Numbered from the stretch's first letter, positions 27,292 to 37,898 are shown. The stretch is 64,000 bases of DNA from CAVWUA01 sp963758025 (GCA_963758025.1 CAVWUA010000005.1:124001-188000), one strand, 5' to 3'. Numbers and translations are program-made. Notes: generated from the letters alone by a model not told the origin.

Positions 27292-28683
27292 ATGCTCGCA
27301 CGGCGTCGCGTTTCGCTCGGCTTCCGCTTGTGTCTGATCGTGGCCGCCCTCGGCCTCCCCTGGCGTCCGTCCCTCGCGGATGAGTTGAAGGCGGGAGCGG
27401 CGTCCGTCCCGTTCGAGGCCGACGACGCGATGACCATCGGCGGTGGAATCGGTCCCGGCAAGGCACACGGCCAGGAGGGGGAACTCCGCGCATCGGCCGT
27501 CGTGGTTGAAGGTCCGCGCGGAGGCCGGGTCTGCCTCGTCGCGTGCGATGTCCTGATGATCGCGCGCGACGTGCTCGATCGCGCGGCCCGAGAGATCGAG
27601 ACTCAGACTGGCATTCCGTTCGATCACATCTTGATCAATGCCACGCACACCCATCACGCGCCGACGACCGTGACGATCCACGGATACGAGCGTGACGAGG
27701 CGTTCACGAAGCAAGTCGAGGAACGGATCGTCAGGGCGGCGGTCGCGGCCGACCGGCAGCGTCGGCCCGTCACGTTCCTCTTCCGGCTTGGCGAAGAATC
27801 GTCGGTCGGGCAGAACAGCCGGATCTTGCTCGGCGACGACACGATCTTCTGGGTCGGCACGCGAGACGACGCCGTGCGTCCGACCGGCCCGTTCGATCCC
27901 GAACTACCAGTTCTGGCCTTTCGCGGTCAGGATGACACACTGGAAGCCGTGCTGTTCAATCACTCCACCCACACGATCGGCACCCTTGGGGGCGCGGTCC
28001 GCTCCCCGAGCTTCTACGGCCTCGCGGCGCAGAACCTGGAGCAGACGCGCGGAGGCACGTTCCTGTTCTTCGAAGGGGCCTCCGGTTCCACGCATCGCCT
28101 CGATGTCCCCACCGCCGAGGCCGTTCACCGGATCGAGACAGCCGTGTCCGACGCGCTCGACCATGCGCAACCCCTTCCGGTGTCGCGTGTGACCGGCGTG
28201 CGGAAAGAGATCAGCCTGCGCGTCCGCCGCTTCGACGACTCCCAGGACGACGCGGCCGTTGTGGCCTACTGCACGAAGCGAATCGGCAATGCCGAGGCGG
28301 CCCAGAAAACGATTGATATCTTTCGCGCGATGCGGAAAGAAATCTCCGCCCGACAGGGACAGGAGCGCAAAACGTGGGTGCAGGCGATCCAGATCGGTGA
28401 CATCGCCCTGGTCGGCGTGCCGGGTGAGTTCTTCACGAAGCTTGGCCAGGAGATCAAGCGGCAATCTCCCTACCGGTACACCTACGTCTTTGAGTTGGCC
28501 AATGATTACGTCGGGTATATCCCCGACGAGGCGGCTTACGACCTCGGCGGATACCAGGTCTGGACCGGCCTGCACAGCTACCTGGAACGCGGCTCGGGCG
28601 AACGGATCGTTGCCGAGGCGGTTTCCTTGCTGAACCGGCTCCACGACGAGACCGAGACTTCGACGAAGCCCGTCGATCATTGA
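27292..28683 (+). CDS. secreted neutral-ceramidase-like hydrolase domain protein
   Basis: I chose the ATG at 27292 (GGGGG upstream), which starts a signal peptide (RLCLIVAALGLPWRPSLADE); the frame is open from 27253. The product is about 463 residues. It matches the neutral/alkaline non-lysosomal ceramidase N-terminal fold common in planctomycetes, with metal-binding ATHTHHAPT near residue 121 and NHSTHTIGTLGG near 224. True ceramidase activity is not implied; many relatives are uncharacterised. It lacks the C-terminal domain of full ceramidases. Confidence 0.8.
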   Translation: MLARRRVSLGFRLCLIVAALGLPWRPSLADELKAGAASVPFEADDAMTIGGGIGPGKAHGQEGELRASAVVVEGPRGGRVCLVACDVLMIARDVLDRAAREIETQTGIPFDHILINATHTHHAPTTVTIHGYERDEAFTKQVEERIVRAAVAADRQRRPVTFLFRLGEESSVGQNSRILLGDDTIFWVGTRDDAVRPTGPFDPELPVLAFRGQDDTLEAVLFNHSTHTIGTLGGAVRSPSFYGLAAQNLEQTRGGTFLFFEGASGSTHRLDVPTAEAVHRIETAVSDALDHAQPLPVSRVTGVRKEISLRVRRFDDSQDDAAVVAYCTKRIGNAEAAQKTIDIFRAMRKEISARQGQERKTWVQAIQIGDIALVGVPGEFFTKLGQEIKRQSPYRYTYVFELANDYVGYIPDEAAYDLGGYQVWTGLHSYLERGSGERIVAEAVSLLNRLHDETETSTKPVDH

Positions 28684-28708
28684 CCGTCCCACTCCGCCAT
28701 GTCGGCTC

Positions 28709-30533
28709 TCAAAGGACCTCTCCGAGCGCGTCGGGAACGGGTGCGATGATGCGACGCGTCTTGTCCGGTTCGAGCCGCACGGGCGCCATCTGCGTGCCAT
28801 GGATCATCCGGTCCATCGCCGTGGCGAACCGGCCTTCCGTCATCCGGCCGGCGATCCGGTCGAACCGGACGCGGGTGTCCAGCACGACAAGCACCGTATT
28901 GATCACGAAGAGAAACAAGAAGAGGGGTGCCCAGGCCGTTTCGAAGGCGATGGGCATCGGCGGTCCTCCGGTCCAGACCGCCAGCCCGACTTGAATCGCC
29001 AGCATCCAGGCGAGGACGATGAAGACGAAGAACATACCGACCACCATCGCGGAAATCGCGGCGAAGACCGCCAGGCTGAACAGCCAGACGCCGATCGTGA
29101 GGGCCATCGCACGCGTCGCCGAGGAGGTGGACAGGGAGATCCGCACCCCATCGGCGGCCATGCAGGCGCTGATCAGAAACGTGCCGACAACCTGAATACT
29201 GTAGGACCACGGCGACATCACGCCACAAAACAGCGCGGTGGTCCAGGCATACAGGGCCGCAAGGATCAGCCAGCGCAGGGCGTAGAGACAGCCCCAGAGT
29301 TTACCCCGAATGATCTCCTCGCCGGACAACGGACTGGTGAGCAGACCGTCCCAGGTCCCGCGTTCTCGCTCGGCGGAAATCGCCACGGCCGCTCGCAAAG
29401 CGACCGCAATCTGGATCAAGGCGCAAAAAATGTCGTCATAGTAGACGTTCCAGACATCGAACTGAACGCGGAAAGAACTCGCCCGCGACAGGTCGGGTTC
29501 AACGTAAGAAAACCAGAAAATCAAGCCGCCGAAGATCGCACTCGTCAGGACGAGATAGAGCACGAGCAACAGACCGAGCCAAGACCCCACCCGCCCCAGG
29601 GTCCCCGCCCGTTCGATATAAAGCTCCTTCCAGAGCATCGGCCGGTCTTTCAGCGGGGGAACCCACAGGTTGCGTCCCCCCCGGTTGCGCCGAGGCTCGC
29701 CGCCGAGTAGCCGGAGGCAGACGGGGCGGAGCCGCCACGACGCCAGCGCAGTAGCCGAGCCCGCCAAGACCGATCCAGACGGCAGCCATCCGCGCGGCCG
29801 GACCAGGTGAGTCCTCCCAGGTCAGGTCGGACAGGCTGAAATAGGGATTGAAAGGCTGGAGCCAGGGTTTGAAGGCGTCGGATGAGAGATTCAACCCGAA
29901 ATGGGTGTTGATCGCCGCGGGCAAGCCGGGCGAGCTGAGAAGATTGGCTCCCACGATCATTACGACCAGCAGCAGGTAGATCGTAAGCATGGCATTGCGG
30001 CCCCGCCGCGCCAGAGCCGAGGAGGCCGTGGCGATCCCCCCTGCCCCGAACGCCACGGCCAGGGGGATGACGATCAGCAGCGCGAGGTTCAACCCACCAA
30101 TGCCCGCCATCCCGGCCACCAGAACGATCGCGGGCACAGCCGCCAGAAGAATCATGAGCACCTGGGAAAGCTTCCCGAGCATCCGGCCGGCCACGATCTC
30201 CCGAGCACTGACGCGGGTCGTCAGCAAGAGGCCGAGCGATCCGCGCTCGTTCTCGCCCGCGAGACTTCCGGCCAGCACCGCCGGGCTCATGATCAGCGCG
30301 ATCGTGATCGCGATTCCCTCAATCGCGACCAAGGTGCCCCGCAGCAGCCCGTACGGAGAGTATGAGGGTTCCACTTCCTGGCTGATCCGCCACCACCAGA
30401 AGGCACAGAGCGTCACGGTCAGGATAACAAGGGACGCCAGGATGCGCACGAGGATCAGCCAGCCCCGCCCCACCGAGCGCCGGCATTCCGGAATCACAAG
30501 GGGACCGAATAGCGTCGAGGTCAGCGTACTCAC
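28709..30533 (-). CDS. ABC-2 type transporter permease, double-length (one frameshift)
   Basis: A GTG at 30533 overlaps the previous stop (GTGA). The first half has six membrane segments and LAGSLAGENERGSLGLLLTT (the ABC-2 coupling region). After a shift near 29755 (GLGGLG to LASWRLRPVCLRLLGGEP) the second half continues DRPMLWKELYIER, AISAERERGTWDGLLTSPLS and further helices, ending at 28709. Planctomycete permeases of this kind have the same twofold layout, so this is one gene of about 608 residues, not two. No ATPase gene is adjacent. It forms an operon with the two four-helix paralogues upstream; the substrate is unknown. Confidence 0.85.
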
Positions 30534-31342
30534 GTCATGTCGTCCTCGGAGTCCGGTCTGGACTCCAGACAGGCCGCTCGAGCGCCGGGGCGGGTGATAA
30601 AATAAAGCGCGATGCCTGGAAAGAGCATGCTGACTCCATACTGAAGGACGTACGCCCCGCCGGTGGCTGCCCCCGCGAACCGTGAGACCTGTCGCATCGT
30701 CTTCTTGACACCCGCGCCTTTGGGGCCCATCTGCTGTTGCATCTGGTCCCCCATCTGAGCGAATTCCTTGTCCATCGCTGTCGTCATCATGGGGGTGATG
30801 ACCGCCACACCAAGGACCACGAACACCACGAGCCGGACGATCCAGATGCGGTACACCCAGATCGACAGTTTGCGGCTCCATTCGCGCATCTGGATCAGAC
30901 CGATTCCGGAGATCAGCAAGGGGATATAGAGCAGTTCCCCGGTGATGACATCGCCCCAGGTGAAGGCTTGCATCTCCGGACTCGAACTGATCTTCAAGCC
31001 GATCATCGAGTTGGGTATGTACGGCTTCGGACGGTTCAAGACGGCGGCTTTCCGAGCCTCGATCTCCGCCCGCTCCTCGTCGGTCTTGGCCGCTTCAAGC
31101 TCCACATCGATCTCATCGAGCCGCTTCTTCTGAGAGGCTTCGAAATCCGCCTGGACCTTGGCCTCCATCGTTTTCTGCTGAGTTTCCATCATCCTGGTCA
31201 TGTACGGCATCATGAGCATGGATATGCCGCTGCAGAGACCGTAGAAGATCAGGATCGTTCCAAAGACGATGTTCAAGATGCCGATCGTCTTGCAGATCTG
31301 GGGTTTCGGAACGACGAGTCCCGTCGCGTCGGGCTGGTCCAT
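30530..31342 (-). CDS. four-helix membrane protein with central coiled coil, paralogue A
   Basis: This 270-residue protein has a cytoplasmic N-terminus with ICKTIGILNIVFGTILIFYG. A first membrane segment is followed by a charged helical region (residues 50-95, KVQADFEASQKKRLDEIDVE) and then three further membrane segments. The C-terminus ends in YFITRPGARAACLES. No family is recognised. It overlaps the ABC-2 permease gene by four bases, so the two are translationally coupled. The neighbour at 31512-32339 is a clear paralogue. Confidence 0.75.
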   Translation of the reverse strand: MDQPDATGLVVPKPQICKTIGILNIVFGTILIFYGLCSGISMLMMPYMTRMMETQQKTMEAKVQADFEASQKKRLDEIDVELEAAKTDEERAEIEARKAAVLNRPKPYIPNSMIGLKISSSPEMQAFTWGDVITGELLYIPLLISGIGLIQMREWSRKLSIWVYRIWIVRLVVFVVLGVAVITPMMTTAMDKEFAQMGDQMQQQMGPKGAGVKKTMRQVSRFAGAATGGAYVLQYGVSMLFPGIALYFITRPGARAACLESRPDSEDDMT

Positions 31343-31511
31343 GTCGGGCGATTCCTCGTTTCAGAAACGTCCTGAAGGAGCCGAGCCGGTCGTCCTCAAC
31401 CGGATCGCACGTCAGCAGGTTGATCGTTTGCCGCGCCGAATTATTGAGCGAGTTCGATGAGCTTGAAGTCGGTTGAGGGGACGAAGCATTCCGATTTCCG
31501 GTCCGCGAAGG

Positions 31512-32339
31512 TCAGGAATCCAGTCCCGATACCGAGTCGGAAGGACCCCGGACTGAGGACTGGCAGGCAGCCCGAGAGCCAACGCGGGTCAGGAAGAAAA
31601 GGGCGATGGCGGGATAGATGATCCCGGCGACGCAAAAACCGACGCCGTAGAGTGCGGACATCATCGTCATGGAACGCGCCATCTCCGCCGCCTCACCGGG
31701 GGGCGCCGGAGCAACCGGACCTCCGGCCGCGGCGGCTTGCTGATTCGCCTGGCGATCGGCGTCCTGAAAGGCTTTGGCCATCCCGGACGTGGTGATGGGG
31801 CTGACCAGCGCGATCAATGAGACGGTGAGCACGATGAGGCGGATGATTTTCAGGCTAAAAATCCCGATCGCCAACTTGCGAGCCCATTCCCGGAGCCGCA
31901 GGAGACCGATTCCGGAGATCAGCATCAGCACGTTCAGGATCAGTCCCGTGAGTATGTCGATCGCGTAATGCCCGATGACGATTGGGTTCTTGAAGCCGAA
32001 CATATCGAAATTCATCGTGGCCGGCATGACCGGCTCGGTTTGCTGCTCGACCTGGACGATCTCCGCCTGAATCTGGGCCTTGATCGCCTCGGACTCGGCC
32101 TCTTGCTGACGCTTGGTCAGGTCGGCCAGTTGCTGGGCTTTCCGCTCCTTGACCTGGTCCGAAACGAGCTTCTGCTGGGTTTCGATCATCGACCCCATGA
32201 AGGGGAGAAAGGCCATGTACACCCCGCAGCACAGTCCATAGACGAGCAACAGCACACCAAAGATGATGTTGAGCGTCCCGATGGTCTTGACCGGCTGAGG
32301 TCTCGGCTGGACGTGGGGGGGAGAATGATCCTGGTCCAT
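31512..32339 (-). CDS. four-helix membrane protein with central coiled coil, paralogue B
   Basis: This 275-residue protein has the same plan as paralogue A. It has VKTIGTLNIIFGVLLLVYGL, a Gln/Glu/Lys-rich coiled coil (residues 55-95), LISGIGLLRLREWARKLAIG (compare LISGIGLIQMREWSRKLSIW in A), and the C-terminal FFLTRVGSRAACQSS. The shared terminal motif F-x-TR-x-G-x-RAAC and the spacing point to tandem duplication. Between the genes, 170 bp hold nothing clear. Confidence 0.75.
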   Translation of the reverse strand: MDQDHSPPHVQPRPQPVKTIGTLNIIFGVLLLVYGLCCGVYMAFLPFMGSMIETQQKLVSDQVKERKAQQLADLTKRQQEAESEAIKAQIQAEIVQVEQQTEPVMPATMNFDMFGFKNPIVIGHYAIDILTGLILNVLMLISGIGLLRLREWARKLAIGIFSLKIIRLIVLTVSLIALVSPITTSGMAKAFQDADRQANQQAAAAGGPVAPAPPGEAAEMARSMTMMSALYGVGFCVAGIIYPAIALFFLTRVGSRAACQSSVRGPSDSVSGLDS

Positions 32340-32438
32340 GAAAGACGCCCCTGGGTTATCTCATTCATCGAGCATACGACCCATTCTGGCGCGTCGGTCA
32401 GAATGCGGCAAGGAAGAAACGGCCCGCTCCGAAGGAAT

Positions 32439-33565
32439 TCAAGGCGTGGCGATCGGGGTTGGAACCCAGGTCCGGCTCTCCTGGGACTTGAGCACGGCAT
32501 CGGCCACGATCTGGGCGTTCAACCCATCGTAGAAACTTGGCACGGCGGGACGATTTTCGAGGATCGCCGAGACGAACTCCCAGATCAAGTCGTAGCGGAA
32601 GACGGTCGCCGGAGCGCCCTGGCTGGGATCTCGGGGGCTTCCGGGCAGCTTGAGAAACTCCTCGGGCACCGGCACCGGCGCCAGGTCCTGGCCGGTCTTG
32701 CCCAGGAGGATGGTGTTCGGCTCGTGCAGGCGATAGACGGCCGAGCCTTCCGAGCCGTTGATCTCGGCCCACTCATGACCGAAACCGTTGCGGTGATAGC
32801 CCTTGGCCAGCGTGGTCCCTTCCCAGACCCCCGTTGCGCCGGACTGAAACTCACCGATCAGGCACGACCAGTCATCGACATCCGAGGGCGGGCAGGCGGT
32901 GCCGTCCGGCATACGATCGCGGGGAGCGAACCGCGCGACGGCCCCGCAAACACTGGCGATCGGGCCAAGCAGGTCGATGGCGAAGTCGATCCGATGGATC
33001 GTCATATCGTACAGATCGCCGGCACCGGCCTTATCCTGATATTGCCGCCAGCCCCAGCTTGTCTCGGGCAGGTCGAGAAATCGCTGCGAACGGAAATGGC
33101 GCGGTTGCCCAGCGCCCCCGACTTGACCAGGTGCCGCATGTAACGCATGGCCGGGGCGAAACGATACGTGAACGCCGTCATATGGACGATACCGGCGTCG
33201 CGCGCGGCCTGGTACATCGCGTGAACTTCCCTCGCATTCAGCCCCAGCGGTTTCTCGCACATGATGTGCTTGCCCGCGCGAGCCGCCGCCAGGGCGATCG
33301 GGCGATGCGTGAAGTTTGGCGTGGCGACGATCACCGCGTCGATCTCGGGGTCCTCGCAGAAGGCCTCGGCATCGGTATTGATCTTGTCGATCCCCCAATC
33401 CTGACGACGCTTCTCCAACAGCGACGCATCGGCGTCGCAGGCGGCGACCAGCTCGGCACGCGGGTCGAGCCGGATGCCCGGAACGTGGTGGTAATCGCTC
33501 ACCGCGCCGGCGCCGATGATACCGATGCGCACGGGGCGTGCCGGGTCGTGGGGTGCTTGGGCCAT
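32439..33565 (-). CDS. Gfo/Idh/MocA family NAD(P)-dependent oxidoreductase (one frameshift)
   Basis: The N-terminal Rossmann part (RIGIIGAGAVSDYHHVPGIR, DAVIVATPNFTHRPIALAAA) with the EKPL motif (HIMCEKPLGL) is read from an ATG at 33565. After a shift near 33085 the second part continues TSWGWRQYQDKAGAGDLYDM and THRID-like TIHRIDFAIDLLG, ending at 32439. These enzymes oxidise or reduce sugars and inositols; the substrate cannot be inferred. It is in the same orientation as the flanking membrane-protein genes but about 100 bp from either. Confidence 0.88.
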
Positions 33566-33607
33566 GCTCGTCTCTTCTGTGGGGTTGCGTGAGGTTCGGC
33601 TTCGAAC

Positions 33608-34066
33608 TCAGGCGATCTTGAGCGCCAGGATCAGAAACGCGACGAAGTCAGGAAGAATCCGGGTCAGCCAGGCGGCGATCAGCAACAGGAAGGCTCGGTT
33701 CAAGAACGAGGAGGACGTCACACGACGACGTTCCCCTTGCGCCTCGGGCAGGCGCTGGAAAACCACCGGAATCAGATAAACCGAAAAGAAGAAGAAAAGA
33801 TACCCCCAGGCCGCCGCACTGGCCAGAATGCTCAGCGACAATGCGGTAGGCTGGACCTCGGACAGCCACGGCGGAAGCGGGCTTCCGGGACCGAACATTG
33901 CTCCCGGATTCGACCGGAAGATATAACTGTAATACGTATACGTGACCCCGCTATTGGCCCCGAAAAAGATGGTCCAGAGCCAGACGGCAACGTACTTGGA
34001 GAGCAGACGGTCGGCCGCCGCCTCGACGGGAGAATCCGGCCTCTCTGCATTCGGCAATTCTTCCAA
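33608..34066 (-). CDS. small membrane protein, unrecognised
   Basis: This 152-residue protein has three probable membrane segments (VAVWLWTIFFGANSGVTYTY, ALSLSILASAAAWGYLFFFF, NRAFLLLIAAWLTRILP). The start is a TTG at 34066 with weak ribosome-site support, so the N-terminus is uncertain. No family is recognised. It lies between the oxidoreductase and treZ on the same strand. Confidence 0.55.
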   Translation of the reverse strand: MEELPNAERPDSPVEAAADRLLSKYVAVWLWTIFFGANSGVTYTYYSYIFRSNPGAMFGPGSPLPPWLSEVQPTALSLSILASAAAWGYLFFFFSVYLIPVVFQRLPEAQGERRRVTSSSFLNRAFLLLIAAWLTRILPDFVAFLILALKIA

Positions 34067-34150
34067 TCGCGGATTCTCCCGTAAGAGCGACGGATGAACG
34101 TCAGCTCGTTCATAGCCCGGATCGACGGCGGATCGTGTCGGTATTGTCGA

Positions 34151-36115
34151 TCAGGCCGTTTCCATTGGAAACGCACGGAGCAAGACCGCCGACGGACGGT
34201 GAAACGTGATCTTCGGCGCGGTATTGATCAGGTCCACCGAGGGCAACGCCGGCTCAGGCGAGAACGGTGCATCCTCGGTCGTCATCACGAGGCCGCAGCG
34301 CGTCTCGTTCAACCCTTTCAACGCGGGATGGTTCGCCATACTGACCTCCGCCCCACCCTGAATCTGGATCACCGCCAGCAAGCTCGGTCCAACGTCCGCA
34401 TCCTGCCGGAGCACGAGAGTCGTCTCACTCAACGCCCAGGCTTCGAAGCTCCCCGGGTGCGCATAACGCAGCGCGGGCTCGGTCCGTCGTAGCGACAGCA
34501 ACGACTGATACAGCCTCAGGAGGGACGAATGCGGCTCACGGTCGCGCTCGTGCCAGTCGAGTTTGCAGGCCTCGAACGTGGACTGAGCTTGGGGATCGGG
34601 GATCTTCTCGCGGGCTTTGGGATCGGAGAACGCCGAGAAATGGCGGAACTCCTTCCGGCGGCCCTCGGTGACGAGTTTCCCCAACTCCTCAGGATGATCG
34701 GTGAAGAACCGGAAGGGCCGGCTTGTGGCCCACTCCTGACCCATGAAAATCAAGGGGGTCGCCGGTGCACACAAAAATAGAACGCTGGCCGCGCGGAACG
34801 CTTCGAGCGAAATCTGATGGTGCAACCGCTCACCAAATGCTCGGTTGCCGATCTGGTCGTGGTTCTGAATACAAAAGACAAACCGGCGCGGCGGAACGCC
34901 CGTCGGATCGGTCCCGCGATGCCGCCCGGCATGTTGTGAGAACTGCCCGACATAGTGCCAGCCACGGTTGAGCACCTCGGCCAGTTCGGTCATCGAGCCG
35001 CTGTAATCGCGGTAATATCCCTCATTGTCCCCCGCCAGCGCGACGCGTACCTTGTGATGGAAATCGTCAGCCCAGACTCCGTCAAGCCCCCAGCCTCCCT
35101 CCCCTTCCCCTTTAACCATGTGGGCCAGATTCCGGTGATCCTCGGCGATCAGGAAGACCCGGCGATGGGCGATCGACTCGCGCACGCGCGTTGTCAACTG
35201 CGTGAGAAAGTGACGAGGGGTGTTGTCGTGGATGCAGTCCGTGGCATCCAGGCGCAAACCGTCGATGTGATACTCGTGGAACCAGTGCATGGCGTTCTCG
35301 ATGAAGAACTCACGCACCATCGAGCTGTAATTTCCGTCGAAATTGAGGCCCTGCCCCCAGGGGTTTTCATGGGCGGTCGTGAAGTAGTGCGGGCTGAAAA
35401 CGCTGAGATAGTTCCCTTCGGGGCCAAGGTGGTTGTACACGACGTCGAGGAAGACGGCGATACCGTGGCGATGGGCCTCATCGACGAGTTCTCGCAGGTC
35501 GTCCGGATGACCGTAACAACGGGCCGGGGCGTAGAGATCCACGCCATCGTAGCCCCAGTTGCGGTCTCCGGGGAAACTAGAGACCGGCATCAGCTCGATG
35601 GCCGTCACCCCCAGCTCAACGAGGTGGGGGAGCTTGCCGATGATTCCCTGATAGGTTCCCTCGGGGGTGTATGTGCCAATGTGGGTTTCGTAGAGGACAA
35701 GGTCCTCGTGATCGACCCCTTTCCAGTCAGCATCGTTCCAGACATAGCGGTACGGGTCGATCACCTCGGAAGGTCCATGGACCCCTTCGGGTTGGGAGCG
35801 AGAGCACGGGTCAGGGAATGTGCCGCCGCTGAGTTTGTAACGGTACCGGGCCCCGGCCTCTAGATCCGGGACCAGAAGGCCCCAGGTCCCATCAGGATAG
35901 CGCTCCATCGGGAGGTTCCGTGCCTCGGGGTGCTCCAGCACAAGCTCGACGGATTGTTCCTCCGGTGCCCAGACGCGAAATCGAATTCCTCCCCGGTCGG
36001 GCCAGGCTCCGAGGGAGGGCCGCCAACCGCCGGGCCAATCCCAGTCCGACTGTGCCCGTTCGGTCGTGACCATCTGACCCGGAACCGGTGCTCGGCTCGC
36101 TTGCTCTCGTACCAT
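34151..36115 (-). CDS. treZ: malto-oligosyltrehalose trehalohydrolase
   Basis: The enzyme releases trehalose from maltooligosyl trehalose, the second step of the TreY/TreZ route. The ATG at 36115 has AGGAG upstream. An N-terminal CBM48-type beta domain (GGIRFRVWAPEEQSVELVLE) precedes a GH13 barrel with NWGYDGVDLYAPARCYG, FLDVVYNHLGPEGNY, nucleophile Asp in YHIDGLRLDATDCI and acid Glu in FLIAEDHRN. Length of about 654 residues fits the family (580-650). TreY is not in the window. Confidence 0.92.
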   Translation of the reverse strand: MVREQASRAPVPGQMVTTERAQSDWDWPGGWRPSLGAWPDRGGIRFRVWAPEEQSVELVLEHPEARNLPMERYPDGTWGLLVPDLEAGARYRYKLSGGTFPDPCSRSQPEGVHGPSEVIDPYRYVWNDADWKGVDHEDLVLYETHIGTYTPEGTYQGIIGKLPHLVELGVTAIELMPVSSFPGDRNWGYDGVDLYAPARCYGHPDDLRELVDEAHRHGIAVFLDVVYNHLGPEGNYLSVFSPHYFTTAHENPWGQGLNFDGNYSSMVREFFIENAMHWFHEYHIDGLRLDATDCIHDNTPRHFLTQLTTRVRESIAHRRVFLIAEDHRNLAHMVKGEGEGGWGLDGVWADDFHHKVRVALAGDNEGYYRDYSGSMTELAEVLNRGWHYVGQFSQHAGRHRGTDPTGVPPRRFVFCIQNHDQIGNRAFGERLHHQISLEAFRAASVLFLCAPATPLIFMGQEWATSRPFRFFTDHPEELGKLVTEGRRKEFRHFSAFSDPKAREKIPDPQAQSTFEACKLDWHERDREPHSSLLRLYQSLLSLRRTEPALRYAHPGSFEAWALSETTLVLRQDADVGPSLLAVIQIQGGAEVSMANHPALKGLNETRCGLVMTTEDAPFSPEPALPSVDLINTAPKITFHRPSAVLLRAFPMETA

Positions 36116-36287
36116 CGTCTGTCTCCTCAACTTCGAGCCGCTTGCCTTCGTCGTCTCACCCTACTATCCTGCAAGCGCTTCCGCAATCGGCCAGTGCGCG
36201 CCGGAGCGGTTTCCGCGCCGCGCCGGATGTCCCCTTCGCTTTCCGCCGCAAACCGCAGACCACCAGGGAAATAAGGAACGACCACTC

Positions 36288-37409
36288 ATGGCGACTGACA
36301 AGCCGATCCGCGTGGCCATCGTCGGCCTGGGCTTCGGAGCCGAGTTCATCCCGATCTACCAGGCGTACCCCGGCGTTGAAATGGCCGCCATCTGCCGACG
36401 CAACGAGAAAGCCCTGAACGAAGCCGGCGACCGCTGGAAGATCGCCAAGCGGTACACCGACTTCCAGGAACTGCTGAAGGACCCCGAGATCGACGCGGTC
36501 CACATCAACAGCCCGATCCCGGACCATGGCCCGCAGAGCCTTGCCGCCCTGAAGGCCGGTAAACACGTCTCATGCACCGTACCGATGGCGACCACGATCG
36601 ACGAGTGCCGCCAGATCGTCGAGGCCCAACGCGCCAGTGGCAAGGTGTACATGATGGCCGAGACGGTGGTGTACAGTCGCGAGTACCTGTTCGTCAAGGA
36701 ACTGAACGAGAAGGGGGAACTCGGACGGATCCAGTTCCTCCGTGGCAGCCATCAGCAGGACATGGACGGCTGGCCCAACTACTGGCCCGGCCTGCCCCCC
36801 ATGTGGTACGCCACGCACTGCGTCAGCCCCTGCCTGGCGATCCTGGGCAAGCACGCCGAGAGCGTCGTCTGCCACGGCTCGGGCCGGATTCGAGACGAAC
36901 TGATCCCGAAGTACAACAGCCCCTTCGCCATCGAGACGGCGACGTTCAAGGTCCGCGATTCCGACGTCGTGGCCGAGGTCACGCGCAGCCTGTTCGATAC
37001 CGCGCGGCAGTACCGCGAGAGCTTCGACGCCTACGGCAGCAAGAAGAGCTTCGAGTGGCAGCAGGTCGAGAACGAGGAGCCCGTCATCCACACCCGAGGC
37101 GTGCCCGAGCCGGAGATCCCCCAGCGGGTTTCGGTCCCCGATTACGCTCGCCTCCTGCCCGAGCCGATTCAGAAGTTCACGACTCGGGGCGTGTATGGCT
37201 CGGACGAGGAGCAACACCTGTCCTTCACCCAGGGGGCCGGTCACGGCGGCTCGCACCCCCACCTGGTCCATGCCTTCATCAGCGCGATCCAGGGAAAAAC
37301 CCCCGCCCTGCCCGACGCCGAGACCTCGGCCAACTGGACGATGGTCGGCCTCTGCGCCGACGAGTCGGCCATGAAGGGGGGCGAACGGGTCGAGATTCCG
37401 AGGTTCTGA
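36288..37409 (+). CDS. Gfo/Idh/MocA family oxidoreductase
   Basis: This intact 373-residue protein has the Rossmann start IRVAIVGLGFGAEFIPIYQA, DAVHINSPIPDHGPQSLAAL and GKHVSCTVPMA. The usual EKP lysine motif reads TVP here, a notable change because that lysine normally contacts the cofactor or substrate. The C-terminal domain has YWPGLPPMWYATHCVSPCLA. AAGGA upstream supports the start. It is transcribed away from treZ. The reaction is unknown, and the altered motif means dehydrogenase activity should not be assumed. Confidence 0.88.
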   Translation: MATDKPIRVAIVGLGFGAEFIPIYQAYPGVEMAAICRRNEKALNEAGDRWKIAKRYTDFQELLKDPEIDAVHINSPIPDHGPQSLAALKAGKHVSCTVPMATTIDECRQIVEAQRASGKVYMMAETVVYSREYLFVKELNEKGELGRIQFLRGSHQQDMDGWPNYWPGLPPMWYATHCVSPCLAILGKHAESVVCHGSGRIRDELIPKYNSPFAIETATFKVRDSDVVAEVTRSLFDTARQYRESFDAYGSKKSFEWQQVENEEPVIHTRGVPEPEIPQRVSVPDYARLLPEPIQKFTTRGVYGSDEEQHLSFTQGAGHGGSHPHLVHAFISAIQGKTPALPDAETSANWTMVGLCADESAMKGGERVEIPRF

Positions 37410-37502
37410 GCGAGGATGAATCTCCTGGAATATGGCCCCGGTCCTCATCTGCCAGACGAGGGCCGAGGCCGGAATATCGGCAGTCGTGACCGCTGATTGC
37501 CC

Positions 37503-37898
37503 TCAATTTCGAAAGGAATTTGACGGCAGACCAACGGTTCCAGGCGTCCGCATGGCGGACTCAATCCCGCTCAAGACTTGGTCCCATTTGGTGACACGTC
37601 TCTCGGCTTCCCTATACAAGTCATGGACGAGTTCCCAATCCTCATCCCCCTCTTCAACATAAAGAGATGTCACAGTCACCTCCTCTTCCGAGGGATCGTT
37701 TTTTTTGATGGCAACCTCGATCCCATCCGGCTCCGTGCGGGGAGAACGATAAGTTAGGACGAGACAAGAACTAGGGAAGTGCAAGTAATAGATTCTTTGT
37801 GGCTCAAAATCATCAGCGATCCAGTTCACTTCGCCCGCCTGGCTCCGTTCCAGGAGTCGCTGGAGGATCTCGATGATCTTCTGCTTTGGGGTCATCAT
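37503..37898 (-). CDS. small acidic protein, downstream member of a two-gene cassette
   Basis: This 131-residue protein has no signal or membrane segment. An N-terminal helix (PKQKIIEILQRLLERSQAGE) is followed by a beta-rich middle (YYLHFPSSCLVLTYRSPR) and a C-terminal helix (LVHDLYREAERRVTKWDQVL). This outline is shared with short proteins of unknown function found in scattered accessory positions. It starts 13 bp after the upstream membrane protein gene. Function unknown. Confidence 0.65.
   Translation of the reverse strand: MMTPKQKIIEILQRLLERSQAGEVNWIADDFEPQRIYYLHFPSSCLVLTYRSPRTEPDGIEVAIKKNDPSEEEVTVTSLYVEEGDEDWELVHDLYREAERRVTKWDQVLSGIESAMRTPGTVGLPSNSFRN

Noticed and set aside
25404..27461. 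A 685-codon minus-strand frame opposite ftsH
   Set aside because: Antisense shadow of an intact FtsH gene in GC-rich DNA; no recognisable domain.
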